From Procambarus clarkii (lineage: Eukaryota > Arthropoda > Malacostraca > Decapoda > Cambaridae): a stretch of 64,000 nt of DNA. The number at the start of each line of letters is the position of its first letter. The stretch's first letter is position 1. The stretch spans positions 24,740,702-24,804,701 of the forward strand of contig NC_091219.1 of assembly GCF_040958095.1 (NCBI RefSeq), read 5' to 3'. Below are positions 54,718 through 63,810 of the stretch, one piece after another. The position numbers and the translations under genes were made by a program. The notes below the pieces were generated by a model. The model was not told where the DNA came from. It did not search any database and was given only the letters and a program-made list of their open reading frames with translations.

Positions 54718-54850
54718 AAATGAACAAATCCACAAGGGCCGTGACGAGGATTCGAACCTGCGTCCGGGAGCATCCCAGACACTGCCTTAATCGACTGAGC
54801 TACGACAGGGTTCATTTGATGCATCACATTATTGTGATCTCTGGGTGTGG
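54718..54850 (-). mobile_element. tRNA-derived SINE
   Basis: On the - strand CTGTCGTAGCTCAGTCGATT (A box TAGCTCAGTCG) and GCAGGTTCGAATCCTCGTCA (B box GGTTCGAATCC) are followed by the CGGCCCTTGTGGATTTGTTC tail. This tRNA-like SINE is frequent in decapods. The upstream part (ATCACAATAATGTGATGCAT) extends to about 54850. Confidence 0.75.
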
Positions 54851-54879
54851 CAGGGATTAGTCATGGTGCTGGGATTAAC

Positions 54880-56190
54880 TACGTAACCAAATGTGCTTAA
54901 GAAGTACAATAAGTGACATATTTCAAGCAAGGAAGAGGAGAACGGGCTGACTGCATCTTACAAGGCTGCCAGAATGACTTTAATTGTGTACCACCTATAG
55001 GAGGCTTCTACACAAATTCAAAGAATATGTAGTAACGGGAAGAGCTTTGAAATTGGTGTAAGAATACCTGTCAAAAAGAAGGCCTAGTACTTCAGTGAGA
55101 GGGAAGATATCAGGATGGGTAATAGTGAATAGCGTAATGTCTCAAGGAACAGTACTGAGGACGAACCTGTTCCTTCAATGTGCTAATGATCTGACCAAAG
55201 GAAGAAGACTCGTACTTGCGAATGTTGGTAGATGATGCCCAAAAAATTTAACAATAAGACGGTTAAGAAGTGCAGAATACTATATGATGAATTGCCTGAA
55301 CTGCAGGAATGTTCTAAAAGCTGGCTACTTATCTTCAATCAAAGTAAATGCAAGGTGATGAGAGAAGCAGAGGGAAAGATGAGAACAGCAGGCCAGTTCC
55401 CAAAGAAGGGAAGGCAGCTATACTCCACAATAAGGGAAGGTATCTCGAGTACACATTGAACAGAAGGAAGGTCCATTCCACAATAAAGAGAAAATTATAC
55501 GGTCGTAGACAGAGGCTCATGTAAACAGAATAACATCAGCGACATTTGAAAATCTGACACACACCCTTCTAGTTTTCAGGAATTTTGACAAAAAGGCTAA
55601 AAGAGTTTTACACATTATAAATGTTTTGTCATGTGAACCCGGCATGGAGTTCCTATTAGAAAAACAAAAACAAAAAAGCCCGAATTCAGAGACTTGCCAG
55701 ACGACGGGTTCCAGAACAAAGAGGACTGAAAAGAAAAAATAGGACTGAAGGAACTGTAGCTTCTTATTGCATCTCACAAGAGACCGGGAAAATAAGACAT
55801 GATTGCGTCATATAAGATCTTAAGGGGGGTATTGACAAGGCAGGTACAGACGAAATTAAACACGGACACCAGCATAACAAGAGGTCATGCCTGGGAGGCT
55901 AATATATGGCCGAGCCGAAGGAATATATGATGAATGATGTAGAGGCGACATACACGGTGGTCGACGTTGATACGCTACAAAATTGTAAAAAATAAATACA
56001 CGATAGGAATCTAGCGAGTCGGGTGGGATCTGGCCAATGATAATAGAGCAGGAATAAACTGTACTGGAGGGAAAGAAGACGGGGGGTGCCAAGGGACATG
56101 ACTGCGATATGCAAGATTCTTGTGGATCCTGAAAAGTTTAACAAAGACAAAATCATTCATTCTTCCTGACACCAGAATATGGAGTAACAA
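54880..56190 (+). mobile_element. Decayed CR1-like non-LTR retrotransposon
   Basis: Broken + strand frames recall the reverse transcriptase after the catalytic box: VMSQGTVLRTNLFLQCANDLTK (split over frames; compare P-Q-G-S-V-L-G-P-L-L-F), a KLTIRRLRS block, and the C-terminal A-R-R-R-V-P-E-Q-R-like series. Many stops. It lies inside the FN1 intron in antisense to Dscam. Confidence 0.5.
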
Positions 56191-56293
56191 ATTAAATCCT
56201 GAGCTCCCAAATGAGGCCAGTATGGTATAACAAGCAATTGATTTGTAGCAAAGACCAACACACACACACACACACACACACCTATTCACCTAC

Positions 56294-56431
56294 CAGGGGA
56301 CTGCTGGGCGTCGAAGGTGACGAGGTAGGCGGTGATGGGGGCATTGGAGTCCTGGGGGGGCGTCCAGGTGAGTGTGAGGTGACGTGACCCCTCCTCCACC
56401 ACCGTCACTCCAGAGGGGGGGTCAGGCACGT
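56294..56431 (-). CDS. Dscam: Dscam FN3 domain 1, first half
   Basis: Acceptor CCCTCTCCAG, phase 1, 138 bases, donor CCTG|GTAGGT, phase 1. It reads DVPDPPSGVTVVEEGSRHLT then LTWTPPQDSNAPITAYLVTF and DAQQSP. Starting a first FN3 domain with D-V-P-D-P-P right after an Ig domain is typical of Dscam. Confidence 0.92.
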
Positions 56432-56622
56432 CTGGAGAGGGGGGGAAGAAGAGGCACTATAACCAAGCACTCAGACAAGATAACTTCTATGCTTATACGG
56501 GTATAAGTATTATACGGTGGTCTTTACTGTGACCTTAGGACCTGTAAGAATATTAAGACCTTTTAGAAATATTAAGACCTGCAAGAATATTTGACCTGCA
56601 ACAACATAACATTATAACCTGT

Positions 56623-56721
56623 AAGAAATATTAGGACCAGCAGGAACATTAACTGTAAGACTATTAACACCTGTAAGAACATATATTAGGACGTGGGAGC
56701 CACAATAACAATCAATTGTGA
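56623..56721. repeat. Left target-site duplication (99 bp)
   Basis: Matches 58680-58782 apart from a 4-base indel and a few substitutions: AGAAATATTAGGAC at the start and AGGACGTGGGAGCCACAATA then CAATCAATTGTGA at the end. The two copies bracket a retroelement with its poly(A) at 56722. Confidence 0.8.
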
Positions 56722-58679
56722 TTTTTTTTTATATATTTACATGCAAAAGCATGACACATAAATACAATAAAAACAAAAGATAAAGAAACAGACCACTAAC
56801 AAAAGTACAAAGTAACAGAACAAGAAGCCCCAAACCCAACACAAAGACATGAATAACACACAAAGACACAAGTACATAGCAACAAATACACACAGAAAGA
56901 CAATACACGAGGCAGTCCGAAACGGACACCAAATCACCCACACTATACAGTCAATACATATTTACAATAAAACAAAAACCTGAAGGGCTTACAACATATA
57001 CAAGAAATTGGAAGGCCTACACATACTTGTCTGGTAACTCAGCCCTAGGATACCTTATACAATACACCTCTCATACCGCCCAGTCATCCCGGGTAAGGCG
57101 ACCGCCCGGTGGCGGCGTAGGGCACTGCATAAACTCCGGAATATCACAGATGAAACTTTGTACCCACATAGGCGGCGGGTTCACGGGGGCCCAGTGGCAC
57201 TGACAAACGCGCAAGAGGCTGCGGTACAGGGGCCGGAGCCGTCGGGGGCATTAACTCACTTTGCCACTGCACATCGGACCGCAGGGCTAGAGGTACAAGC
57301 ACAGAGCCCAGCCAGCGCACATCCTTCTTGAAGACCACCACTAGGTCACGGGCCTTGCCAGGTACTGCATGAGGGGGCACGGGCTCCCATTCTGGGAGCC
57401 CACAGCAGGGGGCACACAGGAGTCAACACAGAACTCCCATCACCTGCGCCAGCATCCTCCGCATGACCCTCCGCCACATCATCACCAGGTACCGCCACCT
57501 CGCTATCAGAAGACACACAACATGCAAATTCACCCAGTCGGAACTCGCCGAGGGTAAACAAGGCAAAAAACGTATCGCACGCTTAGATCATCGGAACTCT
57601 CCGATGATCATCCGGGCTTCTGTTGGATCATCCGGGCGTAGATCATCGGAACTCTCCACAGCCACAGAATTCGAGACTCGTGAGATGCAGGGAGTCCGAT
57701 CCCTGGCACGCCGCAGGACCTCAGTGGCAGTGACAACACGGGGAATTGGGCCAAGTACAGCAGGAGGCCGCGACTCCCCACACTCCACTGGCACTGTAGG
57801 CAGGTGCGGCGGGCACCACGAGACAAAAGCCCCATGAGCACAGAGCAAAACAGTCGTAGAAGAGGGAAGCAGAGGGAGGCTGACCCATCGCTCCACACCG
57901 GCATGGACAGCACGAACGCAGCCTCAGAACACATATCCGACGACGGCACAGGATTTGGCGCCAGACCCCCATCAGGAGCAGCTGCCCCATCCGACGCACG
58001 GAGACACAGCCTCCAAAGACAGGCCAACAGCCACATCCTCCGAAGCGTCTTCAACAGTTAGCAGAGGAAAATCTTCCTCGCAGAATAAATTCACTCTCTC
58101 TAGGACGCCTGCAGAGCACCCAGCAGCCAGGTGGCCCAACATCTCACAACGATAACACGTCCGGGGCTGCTGGGCATAGAACACACGGATGTAGAACCCC
58201 ACGAGCTTGACAGATGATGGGATGTCCGACTTAAGACGCATTTCAAGGGTGCGGATGCCATTTTGAACGCCTCATAAACGACCGGACAAAATGACATTCA
58301 TCCACACATGCACAACTTAACCAAACTACCCGAAGTACCTCCGCAATATCACTTCGGGGAATTCAATAGGAGCGCAATGAACACTGATGTAGGTCGAAAC
58401 GTCACTGCGGTAGGAGACAACAACCGACCCAGCGTCCGCCCCTCAAACTGGCACAGAAACACTCGGAAATCCTCGTCAGTAGCCAACTTCACTACTACCC
58501 TTTGGGTAGTTAACAGCTCCATCCCACAAACGGCAGCCACATTCAGACCCAGCACATCATACAGCGTCAGCTTTACAGTAAGGTAGTCCACTTTTACTCA
58601 AAACTCCAGTCCAACAGACTGAGTCTGCAACACGGGGGGGTAATGCCCCACCCCCTCCCCCACCATCACAGAGCGCACC
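56722..58679 (-). mobile_element. ORF1-only non-LTR retroelement (copy D)
   Basis: Minus-strand element of about 1.96 kb. The 3' end is the T-run at 56722-56732 (poly(A) in sense). Broken frames give an N-terminal region (VAAVCGMELLTTQRVVVKLA at about 58530), a CCHC knuckle CYRCEMLGHLAAGC at about 58160, a mid part ARDLVVVFKKDVRW at about 57330 and an end ELPDKYV at about 57030. These follow the intact ORF1 of the element at 61.5-63.8 kb. No reverse transcriptase is present between ORF1 and the tail, so it is non-autonomous. Confidence 0.75.
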
Positions 58680-58782
58680 AAGAAATATTAGGACTAGCAG
58701 GTATATTAACTTTAAGACTATTAAGACCTGTAAGAACATATAAATCTTAGGACGTGGGAGCCACAATAACAATCAATTGTGA
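58680..58782. repeat. Right target-site duplication (103 bp)
   Basis: Second copy of the 99-bp block at 56623-56721. Confidence 0.8.
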
Positions 58783-59101
58783 AGTAATCAACAATTGCCA
58801 GAAGTCTTACTCAGGCAGTTGACGCTTGACCCGTGATGAGTTTGTTTATATATAACTCCCAGGGGTCAGTAGACAAGGAATACATCAGTACCGTACCGTG
58901 CACCATAAGCACCGTACCATGCACCATAAGCACCGTACCGTGCACCATAATCACCATACCATACACAACAGACACCGTAATGTGCACATGAACATCGTAC
59001 CATGCACCAAAGACGCAATGCCTCGCACCAAACACACGGTACCATGACCATAAGCACTGTAGACACAGTAACATGCACGATGAGCACCGTGGACACTGTA
59101 C

Positions 59102-59250
59102 CTTGGACGAGGAGGTGGAAGTCGGCTGTGAGGGCGCCGTGGGTGTTGGTGGCGGTACACACATAGGTCCCGGAGTCACTGAGGTGGGACGACCTGACCA
59201 CCAGTTCCGACACCTGGCCCGTCTCCACCTGCCGCTCCGACACCTCGTAC
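59102..59250 (-). CDS. Dscam: Dscam Ig domain 9, C-terminal part
   Basis: Acceptor CCCCCACAG, phase 2, 149 bases, donor CAAG|GTACAG, phase 1. It reads YEVSERQVETGQVSELVVRS then SHLSDSGTYVCTATNTHGAL and TADFHLLVQ. The D-S-G-x-Y-x-C motif gives the second Ig cysteine, and HLLVQ runs into DVPDPPS of FN3 domain 1. The first Ig cysteine must be on an upstream exon beyond 64 kb, so this intron exceeds 4.7 kb. Confidence 0.92.
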
Positions 59251-59352
59251 CTGTGGGGGTACCTGGTGGGTTAGTACCTGGTACCTGTGGGGGTACCTGG
59301 TGGGTTAGTACCTGGTACCTGTGGGGGTACCTGGTGGGTTAGTACCTGATGC
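59251..59352. repeat. 34-bp triplicate of an acceptor region
   Basis: CTGTGGGGGTACCTGGTGGG plus TTAGTACCTGGTAC occurs at 59251, 59285 and 59319. In sense each unit has TACTAAC, then 15 bases later ACCCCCACAG|GTAC, i.e. branchpoint plus 3' splice site of the Ig9 exon. Confidence 0.9.
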
Positions 59353-60148
59353 CTATCGGGGTGCCTGTGGGGTATCTGGTGTGACAGTACCAACATGTAC
59401 GAGTGGTACATGTTGGACACCTGACCGGCTATGACAATATTAGCTTTCACCACTACTACTACTACTTTTTTTCATGTTGATAAAAGAAATATACAAAGTA
59501 TAGCACAATATATACATGACATGAACCTAAGAACAAGAACATAACAACAAAAACATAATCATAAACAGGCATAAAAGAGAACATTACATAACAAGACCCC
59601 AGAAACTCCAGGGACATAAGTCCGTATACAAAATTAAACATAATAATGGACATACAACAAACGGACGCATTACGGACATGGAAAGACACAACAAACATAC
59701 AAAGAATAAACCAGACACACATATATATATATACAAAATGCACACAAGTAATAAATAACACAAAGCATAAGCACATCGCACACAAATCATATAATTAACA
59801 TAAAAACAAACCATGGCCAAGGCCCAGGCACAACTATATGACAACCTCAAGAAAGAATCCGGGGCGAACAATGAAACACAGAGATACACGTACCCTAAAC
59901 AAACACACTACTAGGAAGAACAGCAATCAAACTAACAAAATGAGTAACAAAACAGCCGCATTCAACCCACACAAGACACAAGCAACGGCCCACGCAGGAG
60001 CCAACACAGAAGCAAACCCACACTCACACACAACCCCACACACCAAACCGAACACACAACCACAGGAGCAAACACACACACACACCCAGCACAACCCCCC
60101 CGAGGAGGCCCACCGGAGGGCCGGGGATCTAGGATGAAAACAGACCAC

Positions 60149-60766
60149 TCACCCAAAAGCAACCCCACGCACATACCCACCCGTGAACCAACCACGAAAC
60201 TCGCTCGGAAACACACGCTGCACCCACCACCACGTGAACCGCAAATGAGCCCTCAAAAACCCCAAAAGCCTAGCAACCCCATAACCCTCCCCCCGACCCA
60301 CCCACACACAATACACAAAGTCAGCAACAAGAAGACAAAGCGTATTTCGAACACAGCGCGACCTCCGCGGAAAGGACAAAAACAAAAACCTCAAAAGGTC
60401 ACCCCGACACCCAGGTCCACAAACTCCAACCAACACGTCCCGAAACCAATCAAGCAAACCCCGCAACCGCCCGCAAAAATAAAAGACATGCAACTGTGTC
60501 TCAGGGAGACCACAGTGCACACACGCATCAGAGGCACGCAAACCCAGCATGCACAACCGTGCATTGGTCGCCAACGACAAATGCAAGAGCCGAAACAACA
60601 ATTCCCGCTGTTGCGGAGCCAGAAACCTCCACAGCATGGGGCCACAGCTTACCACCACGCCCGGAGACCGGAGCAGAAGGAGCAGGCCCAGAAAGCGGGA
60701 GAGCACACTCCAGCTCACAGGGGGCATCCACCACGGACGCCGAGGCAAGCGCAGCTGACGAACCAC
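60149..60766 (-). CDS. Reverse transcriptase C-terminal fragment (ORF2 tail)
   Basis: A 205-codon frame containing AFGSG-free but typical polymerase-end sequence: ELLFRLLHLSLATNARLCML, GLRASDACVHCGLPETQLHV and FYFCGRLRGLLDWF. The L-H-x-x-L-x-T-N-x-R-L and C-x-x-C-x-x-x-E-T-x-x-H-x-F-x-x-C zinc-like motifs mark the very end of non-LTR ORF2 proteins. The catalytic part is absent. The start codon is not meaningful. Confidence 0.7.
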   Translation of the reverse strand: MVRQLRLPRRPWWMPPVSWSVLSRFLGLLLLLRSPGVVVSCGPMLWRFLAPQQRELLFRLLHLSLATNARLCMLGLRASDACVHCGLPETQLHVFYFCGRLRGLLDWFRDVLVGVCGPGCRGDLLRFLFLSFPRRSRCVRNTLCLLVADFVYCVWVGRGEGYGVARLLGFLRAHLRFTWWWVQRVFPSEFRGWFTGGYVRGVAFG

Positions 60767-61023
60767 TGGACGAGGCGACCTTCGCAGACGACGAGGGAGT
60801 CGATGCAGAGTCAGAGGTCAGGGAGGAGGCCACACACCCCACCACCCCAGCATCCCCGGGCAGCAGACAATCTTCAGCAGGGGAAGCAGGCACCACACCA
60901 ACAGCAGCAGCCGAGGACCGCACAGAAGCCTCTGGCCGCGGATGCACCTCCGCCACCACCGAACGAGGAACCCCCGAGGCAGGAGCTCCCGTTCCCACAG
61001 AGCACACCGGGGAAGCAGACGTA

Positions 61024-61458
61024 CTATGTCCCGACCAAACAGGGACAGAAGGAGCACTTGCCGAACCCGCCGCAGGAACCACCCCAGGCACCTCGCCAGG
61101 GCGAGAAGGCGACGAGGAAGCCCCCCGCGTCTCCAAAAGGGGGGAACTCACCCTCCAAGAAAACAGAGGGAGCCTCAGCTCGAGGAGCATCACAGCTCGC
61201 TGCCACATGGCCCTCAGCACCACACCGGAAACAAGTGCGAGTCTGTCCCTGATAAAATACTCTGAGCGAGAGCCCACGATACAGAAGACGAGACGGTACC
61301 GGTGACGTAATCTTCATACTTAGTGTACGAATGCCCGTACGCAGCCCGCTCAGCCGACCTGTACGCAGATGGTTGAAGCGATGAAACTGCACCACTCCAT
61401 ACTTCTCAAACACAACCTGCAGCTCAACCTCAGATAACGTCACCGGTACACCATGCAC
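61024..61458 (-). CDS. ORF1 (gag-like) fragment of copy A
   Basis: Reads PVTLSEVELQVVFEKYGVVQ then FHRFNHLRTGRLSGLRTGIR (RRM-like), SLRVFYQGQTRTCFRCGAEG with the CCHC knuckle CFRCGAEGHVAASC, and EGEFPPFGD. It parallels the intact ORF1 of the next element. Its 5' part is displaced to 63811-64000 by that insertion. Confidence 0.65.
   Translation of the reverse strand: MHGVPVTLSEVELQVVFEKYGVVQFHRFNHLRTGRLSGLRTGIRTLSMKITSPVPSRLLYRGLSLRVFYQGQTRTCFRCGAEGHVAASCDAPRAEAPSVFLEGEFPPFGDAGGFLVAFSPWRGAWGGSCGGFGKCSFCPCLVGT
61332..61458. repeat. Left 127-bp target-site duplication
   Basis: Matches 63811-63937 with about three substitutions over 127 bases. Begins TGCCCGTACGCAG and ends ATGCAC. Confidence 0.8.
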
Positions 61459-63810
61459 GGTTATTGCTGAGGGGCCCTTGGGGCCGTGACGGTCTGCGAT
61501 CATGGGGGAGCCTGTGCCCCGTGTCTAGAGGCAGGCCTCCATTGGCCTGGAGTTTTCTGGGATTGCTTCATACCACGCTGTGGAGGTGGTAATGATTGAT
61601 ATGTTACGTGTCCCAGTGGAGTCTGTATGTGGTGTGCAGCTGCTCGCCGGCCGGCGGGCGATAGTCAAGTTCAACTCTCCGGCGATTTATCAAGATATCG
61701 TCACGCGCTATGATGGGCGCTCTTTCGATCTTCCTGGGGATGGTGGGTCGGTAACCCTATCCGACCGTTGTGGAGCCACGACGTATGTGGCTGTGCATGG
61801 GATGCCTTTTGAGTTCCCTGAGGATCTTCTACGTAGGTACTTTGCCCGGTTTGGGCGGGTTCTACATGTGAGGATGAATGCTGTCCCTACTGGGAGATGG
61901 AAGGGGGTTCTGTGTGGGACCCGCACTCTCGCCATGCGCCTCCGGGGTTCTGTGCCGTCCTCCATCATGCTGTTAGGGTTCCCGATTCGTGTTTTTCACG
62001 CAGGACAACCTCGGACTTGTTTCCGGTGCGGCCTGCCGGGTCACCTGGCCGCCGGGTGTGAGGAGCGCCGGGTCACCCCTGTCAACCTTTTCCAGGAGGA
62101 GGATTTTCCCCCGCTGTCGGCCCCGGACCTGTCTCCCCGTGATGGTCTGGATGTTGCTTCCCTGCTGGTTTCGACCCCGGTGTTGGATGGTGGTGTGGAT
62201 GTTGACTTAGGGGTTGTGGCGGCCTCGCCCCCGTCACCGGCTTCCCCGCCTTCGACGTCCCTGCCCCTGTCGCCCCTGCCCACTCCGTCTCAGCCGCCCG
62301 TGCCTGTTCCGTCCCTACATGTGGCGTCTCCTGTCCCTTTGGATGTTAGCGGCGGGGAGTCTCCTGTGGTGTGTGGTCCAGTGCCCCCGGTCGTGGAGGC
62401 TGCGGTTCTCAGGGGCCGGGCCTTGAAAGCGCGTCCATTGGAGTGTTCTACTGTGTTACGGGATGATGGGGGTGATAGCTTGGATGACCGGCAGCCTGTC
62501 TCCAAGCGCTCAAGGCAGGTCCGGAGTGTGTCCCCCCTTCTTGGGGTGCCTTGGGTGGAGGTGGAAGAATACGTTGTTCCGACGTCTCCTGTCGTGGTTG
62601 GCGGTGCTGTGGGGGGCTCTGTGCTGCCTCCGGAATCACCCCCTATACCTACTGCTGATGACTCCCCTCGGTTGGAGGTTGCTCCTGCCGCACGGGACCT
62701 CGTCATGGTCTTACGGAAGGATGTGCGGCGAGGTGCCTCTGCTCATCTGCTTGGTGGAGGGGGCCCCGACTCGTCTGTGTCCTCTGCAGGTTCCCCTAGT
62801 GTGCAGCCTCGTGAGAGGCCTTGTGAGAAGCCTCGTGCGCTGGTTGGTACGGAGCCCTGTGCGGCGCCCGACGAACCTCCCAGTGCCGATACCAGTGCGA
62901 AACCACCTAGTGTGGACCCCCTCCCTGTGCTCGCAGCCGAGGGGGGCGTGGTCCCTAAGTCACGGGTTTTGGACCTCGTTTGGGACGACCGGGTGCGTGA
63001 AGGCCCGTGGTGCTCGTCGACTATTTGGGTACCGAGGTTGAAGGGGTTTATTTATGGGGTGCCTGATTGGATGCCTCGGCCTTGTGCATCTCCTGGTAGA
63101 CAAGTGTCCGAGGATGTCCAGCTGGTCTGGGAGGCGTACTGCTTGCGCTTCCCAGCCAAGGAGTTTCCAGACAAGTATTGTTAGCACCTGTGTTTATTTG
63201 GGTACTCTGTTTATTTTCTTGCCGTGTCTGCGGTTCTATGTCTGGTTTGTCTCCGTGTTTGGTTTCGCCCTGTTGGGCGGTGTGTTTGTGTATTTGTTCC
63301 GAGTGCACTTTTTTTTGGCTGTGCTGTGTGTGTGTCGTGTTCTGTTGCTTGTGTTGGTTCTAGGGCTGTTTGTGTGTGTGTTTGTTTGCCGGTTCCTGCG
63401 TGTTCCGGTTATGAACTTCCTGTCTGTCTTGGCTTGTAGTATTGCTTGTGTGGCCTTTCAGGCTGGCTTGTTACTAGATTTGTATTATTTTGTACCATGT
63501 CATTCTGAGTCTTTTTTTGTATTCTGTTGTACGCTTATTTGTTTTTTTTTGTTTTATGTTTTCTTTCTGTTGTTCTCATGTTTCTTTGTGCTTTATGGAT
63601 CACTGCTTGTACTGTTTTGACTAGCTGTTTTTATGTGTAGTTCATGTACTTTCCTATGTATTTTTTTTTGTTCTTTGTTTTCCCTTTTCTGTTATGTTGC
63701 TCTGTGTTATTTTATGTCTTTCAATGTTCTTTGTAATGCTATGCTTTACTGTTTATATGGTTGCATGTACGCTGTTTTACTTTGTTTTAATAATAAAAAG
63801 AAAAAAAAAA
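61459..63810 (+). mobile_element. ORF1-only non-LTR retroelement with intact frame (copy B)
   Basis: 2,352-bp + strand element. It starts right after the left duplication, has a 130-base leader, one long ORF (61592-63184), a 600-base T-rich 3' region and an AATAATAAAAAGAAAAAAAAAA tail ending at 63810. There is no second ORF, so it cannot encode its own reverse transcriptase. It is inserted in the opposite orientation into a relative (copy A), in the upstream intron of the Dscam-family gene. Confidence 0.8.
61592..63184 (+). CDS. Retrotransposon ORF1 (gag-like, CCHC knuckle), intact
   Basis: From the first ATG (61592) the frame runs about 530 codons to TAG at 63182-63184. Residues near 15-55 resemble an N-terminal region shared with copy D (VCGVQLLAGRRAIVKF). 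Residues near 65-120 look like an RRM-type fold (TYVAVHGMPFEFPEDLLRRY, FARFGRVLHVRMNAVPTGRW). A single zinc knuckle CFRCGLPGHLAAGC follows at about 145-158, then FQEEDFPPLS and a long Pro/Ser/Val-rich, low-complexity region, and a conserved end EFPDKYC. Such proteins bind element RNA in the retrotransposition particle. No endonuclease or RT is attached. The start may be the second Met. Confidence 0.75.
   Translation: MIDMLRVPVESVCGVQLLAGRRAIVKFNSPAIYQDIVTRYDGRSFDLPGDGGSVTLSDRCGATTYVAVHGMPFEFPEDLLRRYFARFGRVLHVRMNAVPTGRWKGVLCGTRTLAMRLRGSVPSSIMLLGFPIRVFHAGQPRTCFRCGLPGHLAAGCEERRVTPVNLFQEEDFPPLSAPDLSPRDGLDVASLLVSTPVLDGGVDVDLGVVAASPPSPASPPSTSLPLSPLPTPSQPPVPVPSLHVASPVPLDVSGGESPVVCGPVPPVVEAAVLRGRALKARPLECSTVLRDDGGDSLDDRQPVSKRSRQVRSVSPLLGVPWVEVEEYVVPTSPVVVGGAVGGSVLPPESPPIPTADDSPRLEVAPAARDLVMVLRKDVRRGASAHLLGGGGPDSSVSSAGSPSVQPRERPCEKPRALVGTEPCAAPDEPPSADTSAKPPSVDPLPVLAAEGGVVPKSRVLDLVWDDRVREGPWCSSTIWVPRLKGFIYGVPDWMPRPCASPGRQVSEDVQLVWEAYCLRFPAKEFPDKYC

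Larger units (their letters stand above)
59466..61458 (-). mobile_element. Non-LTR retroelement with ORF1 start joined to ORF2 end (copy A)
   Basis: Minus-strand element ending in a T-run at 59466-59472 next to (CTA)n. It carries the ORF1 middle with RRM-like and CCHC parts (61458 to about 61050), Ser/Pro-rich sequence, then the C-terminal segment of a polymerase. The endonuclease and catalytic RT are missing, so an internal deletion is likely. It is interrupted on its 5' side by the element at 61459-63810 and continues at 63811. Confidence 0.7.

Noticed and set aside
54721-54800. Possible tRNA gene on the - strand
   Set aside because: A and B boxes are good, but the acceptor arm does not pair and the SINE tail follows; it is a retroposed tRNA derivative. 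The same applies at 20606, 37559, 38860 and 39085.
57588-58054. Several - strand ORFs of 90-148 codons
   Set aside because: Alternative frames of the broken ORF1 in copy D; only the segments with CCHC and ARDLVVVFKKDV correspond to the real protein.
60134-61305. Long + strand ORFs (372 and 269 codons)
   Set aside because: Antisense of the GC-rich retroelement ORF1/ORF2 sequence; Pro/Thr/Gln-rich with no domain, while the - strand shows the CCHC and polymerase-end motifs.
63054-63620. Hydrophobic 188-codon ORF after the retrotransposon ORF1
   Set aside because: It is the T-rich 3' untranslated region of the element; T-rich DNA always yields Phe/Leu/Val/Cys frames.
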